From: Lachnospiraceae bacterium
Lineage (GTDB): Bacteria > Bacillota > Clostridia > Lachnospirales > Lachnospiraceae
Direction: 5' to 3'
Length of the DNA stretch: 64,000 nucleotides
NCBI GenBank assembly: GCA_028693165.1
Contig: JAQUVX010000021.1
Span: 1-64,000 of the forward strand
Below, one piece after another: positions 60,193-64,000 of the stretch. The translations under genes and the position numbers were made by a program. A model generated the notes under the pieces. That model was not told the origin of the DNA. It did not search any database and worked only from the letters and a program-made list of their open reading frames with translations. The number at the start of each line of letters is the position of its first letter. Position 1 is the stretch's first letter.

Positions 60193-61566
60193 TTATAATA
60201 AAATATATTTTAGTATAAACAGGAGTGCTAAGATGTACATCAAAGGGCTGATGTGTTTTTGTTTGGCTTTGCCGGCGGCGGTGTTGATGACGACGTAGGA
60301 GATCACGCCGAGGGCGATGCCTTCGGAGATGCTGTACATGAAGGGCATGGCGATCATGGCAATGTAGGCCGGGATGGTCTCGGTGAAATCGGTGAAGTCA
60401 AGCTTTGTGACGGAGGTTACCATCAGAAAGCCTACGACAACCAGCGCCGGTGCGGTGGCAAAGGACGGGATGGCAAGGAAGATCGGGGACAAAAACAGCG
60501 CCAGCCCGAACAGGATCGCTGCTACCACGCCGGTCAGGCCGGTACGGCCGCCTTCTGCAACACCGGATGCGCTCTCCACAAACGTCGTGGTGGTCGAAGT
60601 ACCAAGAACCGCACCTGCCGCAGTTCCGATGGCATCTGCCAGCAGTGCGCCTTTGATATGCGGCAGCTTGCCGTCTTTGTCCAGCATGTCTGCCTTGGAG
60701 GCAACGCCGATCAGCGTCCCCAGGGTATCAAACAGATCCACAAATAAAAATGCGAAAATGACGACAAAGAAGTCCAGGGACAGCATGCCATTAAAGTCCA
60801 GATGCAGGAAGGTCGGTGCCAGACTCGGGATGCCAAAGCCCTTCGTGAAATCCGGCAGCATACTGTACATGCCGACCTCCGGATTGACCTGATACAGACC
60901 GGTCAGCTGGCACACAATACCCAGAAGCCAGGTGATCAGAATGCCCCAGAGGATATTGCCTTTTACGTTTTTTACGACGAGGATTCCTGTGATCAGGATT
61001 CCCAAAAGTGCCAGAACCACCGTGATTCCCTCGCTGCCAAACAGACCGTCGGCCACGGAACCCTTGAAGGAATACATGGACACCAGCGTCGCACTTCCGA
61101 CCACGATTCTTGCATTCTGCAAGCCGATAAACGCGATGAACAGTCCGATACCTACAGAAATCGCATGTTTTAAGTTCATCGGAATTGCATTGAAGATGGC
61201 TTCCCGCACGTTGCCCATGGAAAGCAGGATAAAAATGATGCCTTCCGCAAAAACAGCCGCCAGCGCCATCTGCCAGCTATAACCCATTTGTATTACAACG
61301 GTATAAGCAAAATAAGCGTTGGTCCCCATGCCTGGTGCAAGCACGAACGGGTAGTTGGAAAATGCTGCCATCATCAGGGTTGCAATGACGGCGGCCAGCG
61401 CCGTGGCCGTAAACACCGCGCCGCTGTCCATTCCGGCCTCACTTAAGATACTTGGATTGACCGCCAGAATATATGCCATCGTCATAAACGTGGTGATTCC
61501 GGCCATGACCTCTGTCTTTACATCCGTGTGATTCTCTTTCAAATGAAACAGCTTCTCAAGACTCAT
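60193..61566 (-). CDS. NCS2/AzgA-type purine (adenine/guanine/hypoxanthine) permease
   Basis: 457 residues with 12-14 TM segments, starting MSLEKLFHLKENHTDVKTEV. AGITTFMTMAYILAVNPSIL, GMGTNAYFAYTV, SGVAEGGRTGLTGVVAA and GTSTTTTFVESASG are signatures of the AzgA/PbuG branch. It takes up nucleobases with protons. It lies 29 bp after htpG and could be cotranscribed; no purine riboswitch is visible in that gap. Confidence 0.94.
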   Translation of the reverse strand: MSLEKLFHLKENHTDVKTEVMAGITTFMTMAYILAVNPSILSEAGMDSGAVFTATALAAVIATLMMAAFSNYPFVLAPGMGTNAYFAYTVVIQMGYSWQMALAAVFAEGIIFILLSMGNVREAIFNAIPMNLKHAISVGIGLFIAFIGLQNARIVVGSATLVSMYSFKGSVADGLFGSEGITVVLALLGILITGILVVKNVKGNILWGILITWLLGIVCQLTGLYQVNPEVGMYSMLPDFTKGFGIPSLAPTFLHLDFNGMLSLDFFVVIFAFLFVDLFDTLGTLIGVASKADMLDKDGKLPHIKGALLADAIGTAAGAVLGTSTTTTFVESASGVAEGGRTGLTGVVAAILFGLALFLSPIFLAIPSFATAPALVVVGFLMVTSVTKLDFTDFTETIPAYIAMIAMPFMYSISEGIALGVISYVVINTAAGKAKQKHISPLMYILALLFILKYILL

Positions 61567-61595
61567 ATGGGGACCTCAATCTGTTCTTTTTTTAT

Positions 61596-63599
61596 TTACT
61601 CCGCCAGCATCAGCATGATCTCATTGCTTCTGGCGATGAAATCGGTCATTCGTTCCGGGCTTAAGCTTCCGTGACTTAACAGCGCCAGGTCATAGAGCTG
61701 CTGACAGATCTTGCCTGTGTTCTCTCCGTCGCCGTGCGCAAGCACGTACTGCACCAGCTTGTTGTTGGCATTTAAGATCAGGGTCTCACCCATGCTGCCA
61801 AACATGGACGGATCCATGCCGTACATATTATACTGCTTCATCATGTCCTGCATACGCCGGCTTTCCTCTGCCACGGTCAGCATCGAGGAGATCTGGTCAT
61901 TCTTTAACTTCTCTACCTTTACTTCCAGCTTATCGTTGTTCAGTTCCTTCTTAAAGAGCTCGGTCAGGGTATCGGTCGTCTTCTTAAACTCCTCGTCGTC
62001 CTCCTTCACCTCTTCCTTGAAGGTATCGTTTAAATCCGCATCGATGCGCAGGAACTTCAGTCCCTCGTTCTTCTGCTCCAGATGTCCGATGAACGGGCTG
62101 TCGATGGTATGCGGCAGAATCACTGCATCCAGCTTCTCCGCGCGGAACATGTTGATATACTGGCTCTGCTCCTTCTCGTCGGTCACATAGAAGATCGTGT
62201 TCTCATGCTTCTCCTTGTTCTCCTCCAGGCAGTCCTTCAGTGTCAGGTACTTGCCGTCCAGGTTCTTGAACAGGATGTAGTCATTCATCTTCTCGGCGAA
62301 TTTCTCGTCCTTCAGGCAGCCATATTTGATGAACGGAGCGATGTCGTCCCAGTATTTCTCATAGGTCTCACGGTCGGTCTTGCACATACCGCTCAACTTG
62401 TCCGCAACCTTCTTGGTGATGTAATCCGAGATCTTCTTGACAAAGCCGTCGTTCTGCAGCGCACTTCTTGATACGTTCAGCGGCAGATCCGGGCAGTCGA
62501 TGGCACCCTTTAAGAGCATCAAAAATTCCGGAATCACTTCCTTGATATTGTCCGCGATGAACACCTGATTGTTGTACAGCTTGATGGTTCCCTCGATGGA
62601 ATCATACTCGGTGTTGATCTTCGGGAAGTAGAGAATTCCCTTTAAGTTAAACGGATAGTCCATGTTCAGATGAATCCAGAACAACGGCTCCTTGTAGTCC
62701 ATAAATACTTTGCGGTAGAATGCGCGGTACTCGTCCTCGGTGCACTCGTTCGGATGCTTGTTCCACAGCGGAGTCACATCGTTCAGGGCTACCGGGCGTT
62801 TCAGGATCTTGTAGCGTTCTTTGGACGGCTCAATCTCCACCGTCTCTTTCTCACCGTTCTCATTCTCCTTCTCCTCGGTCTTGGCAGGCTCCACCACGGT
62901 CTCCACGATGGTGTCCTTGTCCGTCAGGTCTTCCTTGTCGATGGTCTCGTACTCCGGCTCGGCCTTGGCGTTGTTGAGATAGATCGGAACCGGCATAAAG
63001 GAACAGTATTTGTCCAGAACCTCTTTCGCACGGTATTCGTTGGAAAATTCATAGCTGTCTTCGTTCAGATACAGGGTGATGGTGGTTCCCTGCTCGGCCT
63101 TGTCGCCCTCCTTCATATCGAAGGTCAGACCGCCTTCAGACTCCCAGTGCACCGGCGTGCTGCCCTCTTTGAAGGAGCGGGTGTCGATGACGACTTTGTC
63201 TGCCACCATGAAGGCCGAATAGAAGCCCAGACCGAAATGACCGATGATCTGATCCTCATTCGCTTTATCCTTGTACTTCTCAAGGAAATCGGCTGCCCCG
63301 GAGAATGCGATCTGGTTGATGTACTCCTCAACCTCAGCCTCTGTCATACCCAGGCCGTTATCCGTCACCTGGATGGTCTTGTCATCCGGGTTGACCGTAA
63401 CCTGAATCTTGTATTCCAGATCCTCCGGTCTGCTGTACTCGCCCATCAGCTCCAGCTTCTTTAACTTCGTAATGGCATCACATCCGTTGGATACCAGCTC
63501 CCGGTAGAAAATATCATGGTCAGAATACAGCCACTTCTTGATAATCGGGAAAATGTTCTCACTGTTAATCGATAAGTTACCTGTTCTGCTGCTCATCAT
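61596..63599 (-). CDS. htpG: Chaperone protein HtpG (Hsp90)
   Basis: 667 residues, full length. GHKL ATPase motifs are ELVSNGCDAITKLKKL, VTDNGLGMTEAEVEEYINQI and IGHFGLGFYSAFMVAD, with SRSALQNDGFVKKISDYI in the middle domain. A charged linker (EKENENGEKETVEIEPSKE) separates N and middle domains. ATG at 63599 has GAGGAG five bases upstream; the next codon is also ATG. It is transcribed from 63662-63690 with a CIRCE-like element just upstream. Confidence 0.97.
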   Translation of the reverse strand: MMSSRTGNLSINSENIFPIIKKWLYSDHDIFYRELVSNGCDAITKLKKLELMGEYSRPEDLEYKIQVTVNPDDKTIQVTDNGLGMTEAEVEEYINQIAFSGAADFLEKYKDKANEDQIIGHFGLGFYSAFMVADKVVIDTRSFKEGSTPVHWESEGGLTFDMKEGDKAEQGTTITLYLNEDSYEFSNEYRAKEVLDKYCSFMPVPIYLNNAKAEPEYETIDKEDLTDKDTIVETVVEPAKTEEKENENGEKETVEIEPSKERYKILKRPVALNDVTPLWNKHPNECTEDEYRAFYRKVFMDYKEPLFWIHLNMDYPFNLKGILYFPKINTEYDSIEGTIKLYNNQVFIADNIKEVIPEFLMLLKGAIDCPDLPLNVSRSALQNDGFVKKISDYITKKVADKLSGMCKTDRETYEKYWDDIAPFIKYGCLKDEKFAEKMNDYILFKNLDGKYLTLKDCLEENKEKHENTIFYVTDEKEQSQYINMFRAEKLDAVILPHTIDSPFIGHLEQKNEGLKFLRIDADLNDTFKEEVKEDDEEFKKTTDTLTELFKKELNNDKLEVKVEKLKNDQISSMLTVAEESRRMQDMMKQYNMYGMDPSMFGSMGETLILNANNKLVQYVLAHGDGENTGKICQQLYDLALLSHGSLSPERMTDFIARSNEIMLMLAE

Positions 63600-63661
63600 T
63601 ATCACTCCTCATTTCGTTAGAATCGTTTCCCGGCAACAACGCTTGGGAAACTCTAATGCAT

Positions 63662-63690
63662 ATTTTAATACGCCCCATCCAAAATGTCAA
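63662..63690 (-). promoter_or_regulatory. Promoter of htpG
   Basis: On the minus strand a perfect -35 TTGACA (63690-63685), 17-bp spacer and -10 TAAAAT (63667-63662). Confidence 0.85.
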
Positions 63691-63697
63691 CAAAAAA

Positions 63698-63724
63698 CTA
63701 GCACTCATTTGAGATGAGTGCTAG
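63698..63724. promoter_or_regulatory. CIRCE-like HrcA operator, also a terminator-shaped hairpin
   Basis: CTAGCACTC, nine bases, GAGTGCTAG matches the CIRCE consensus TTAGCACTC-N9-GAGTGCTAA in 16 of 18 positions and spacing. It lies 7 bp upstream of the htpG -35. Read on the minus strand the same hairpin (11-bp stem) is followed by TTTTTTG, so it could also end the upstream PTS transcript. Both readings are seen in sequence; HrcA control is inference from the consensus. Confidence 0.8.
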
Positions 63725-63757
63725 TAAATTTATTTCAGTCGCAATTTTCCCCTGATC

Positions 63758-64000
63758 TTAATTTGCTTTTTTGATGAGTTCTATAAAGTCCAGCGCCTCG
63801 TCCGTCGGCACCATCTGGGCTGTCACGATGACGCCCTGGTCTGCCAGATACAGGAAATCTGCAATGTCTGTTTCCGAGACACTGACTGCCTTTTTGAGCA
63901 TACGAGTATCCTGCTTGCCGCCCATATTTCCCACGTTCACGCGCTCCATATGGAATCCATGATCATACAGTCCGCGGATCGTCTTCGGACTCTTCGCCAC
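63758..64000 (-). CDS. PTS system mannose/fructose/sorbose-family IIB component, C-terminal part
   Basis: The last 80 residues of a IIB-Man protein, running off the right edge. RVNVGNMGGKQDTRMLKKAV and VTAQMVPTDEALDF are typical of the C-terminal half of this family (ManX/LevE/AgaV). The phospho-His region is outside the window. It is followed by the hairpin at 63698-63724. Confidence 0.88.
   Translation of the reverse strand: MAKSPKTIRGLYDHGFHMERVNVGNMGGKQDTRMLKKAVSVSETDIADFLYLADQGVIVTAQMVPTDEALDFIELIKKAN

Noticed and set aside
60193-61600. Purine riboswitch upstream of the NCS2 permease
   Set aside because: Only 29 bp separate it from htpG, too short for a riboswitch, and no such fold was seen.

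Overview
The window looks like the chromosome of a gut-type Lachnospiraceae (Clostridia). The evidence is the Gram-positive rimP-nusA-ylxR-ylxQ-infB order at the left edge, strong AGGAGG-type ribosome sites, lipobox solute-binding proteins, several YesM/YesN-type two-component pairs, and polysaccharide-uptake clusters. No rRNA, tRNA or CRISPR array was seen. Most genes lie on the minus strand. All assignments come from reading the sequence and from family knowledge; nothing was searched.

Layout. 1-3.2 kb: translation/transcription operon, ending in the repeat-rich N-terminal part of infB. 3.2-5.1 kb: a metallo-beta-lactamase-fold hydrolase and an orphan nitrate/sulfonate/taurine-type ABC ATPase. 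5.2-5.4 kb: a structured non-coding repeat (copy R1). 5.6-12.5 kb: CE15-like esterase, YesMN-type two-component system and a sugar ABC importer. 12.7-16.9 kb: a CstA-type carboxylate transporter with a LytS/LytR-type pair, resembling pyruvate-sensing BtsSR-BtsT.

17.1-51.0 kb behaves as one block of about 33.8 kb that splits an ABC permease gene. The C-terminal 32 codons and terminator of the permease are at 17.0-17.1 kb, and the N-terminal 240 codons are at 51.0-51.7 kb, same strand and right order. The block holds manA plus a TRAP transporter with two binding proteins and its own two-component system. It also holds a lone pseudopilin, a HypR-rhodanese-RclA oxidant-defence operon, and two hybrid histidine kinases flanking a binding-protein/5'-nucleotidase fusion lipoprotein. 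A large serine recombinase with a decayed ATPase gene follows. Last is a GntR-controlled catabolic operon (GH4, ABC importer, enolase-superfamily enzyme, LeuC/LeuD-like aconitase pair and a GH105-LarA fusion). Copy R2 of the structured repeat, in opposite orientation to R1, sits at the right edge.

51.8-64 kb is ordinary core and accessory content: YitT, a glutamine-amidotransferase-like hydrolase, a phosphoesterase, galK, a radical SAM protein, a CapA-like lipoprotein, DegV, an NCS2 purine permease, htpG with a CIRCE-like element, and the end of a PTS IIB gene. A 240-bp imperfect palindrome lies between DegV and the purine permease.

The best candidates for something undescribed are the GH105-LarA/LeuCD/enolase operon, the paired three-hairpin element (R1/R2), the split permease marking an island, and the sensor module built on the binding-protein/5'-nucleotidase fusion.
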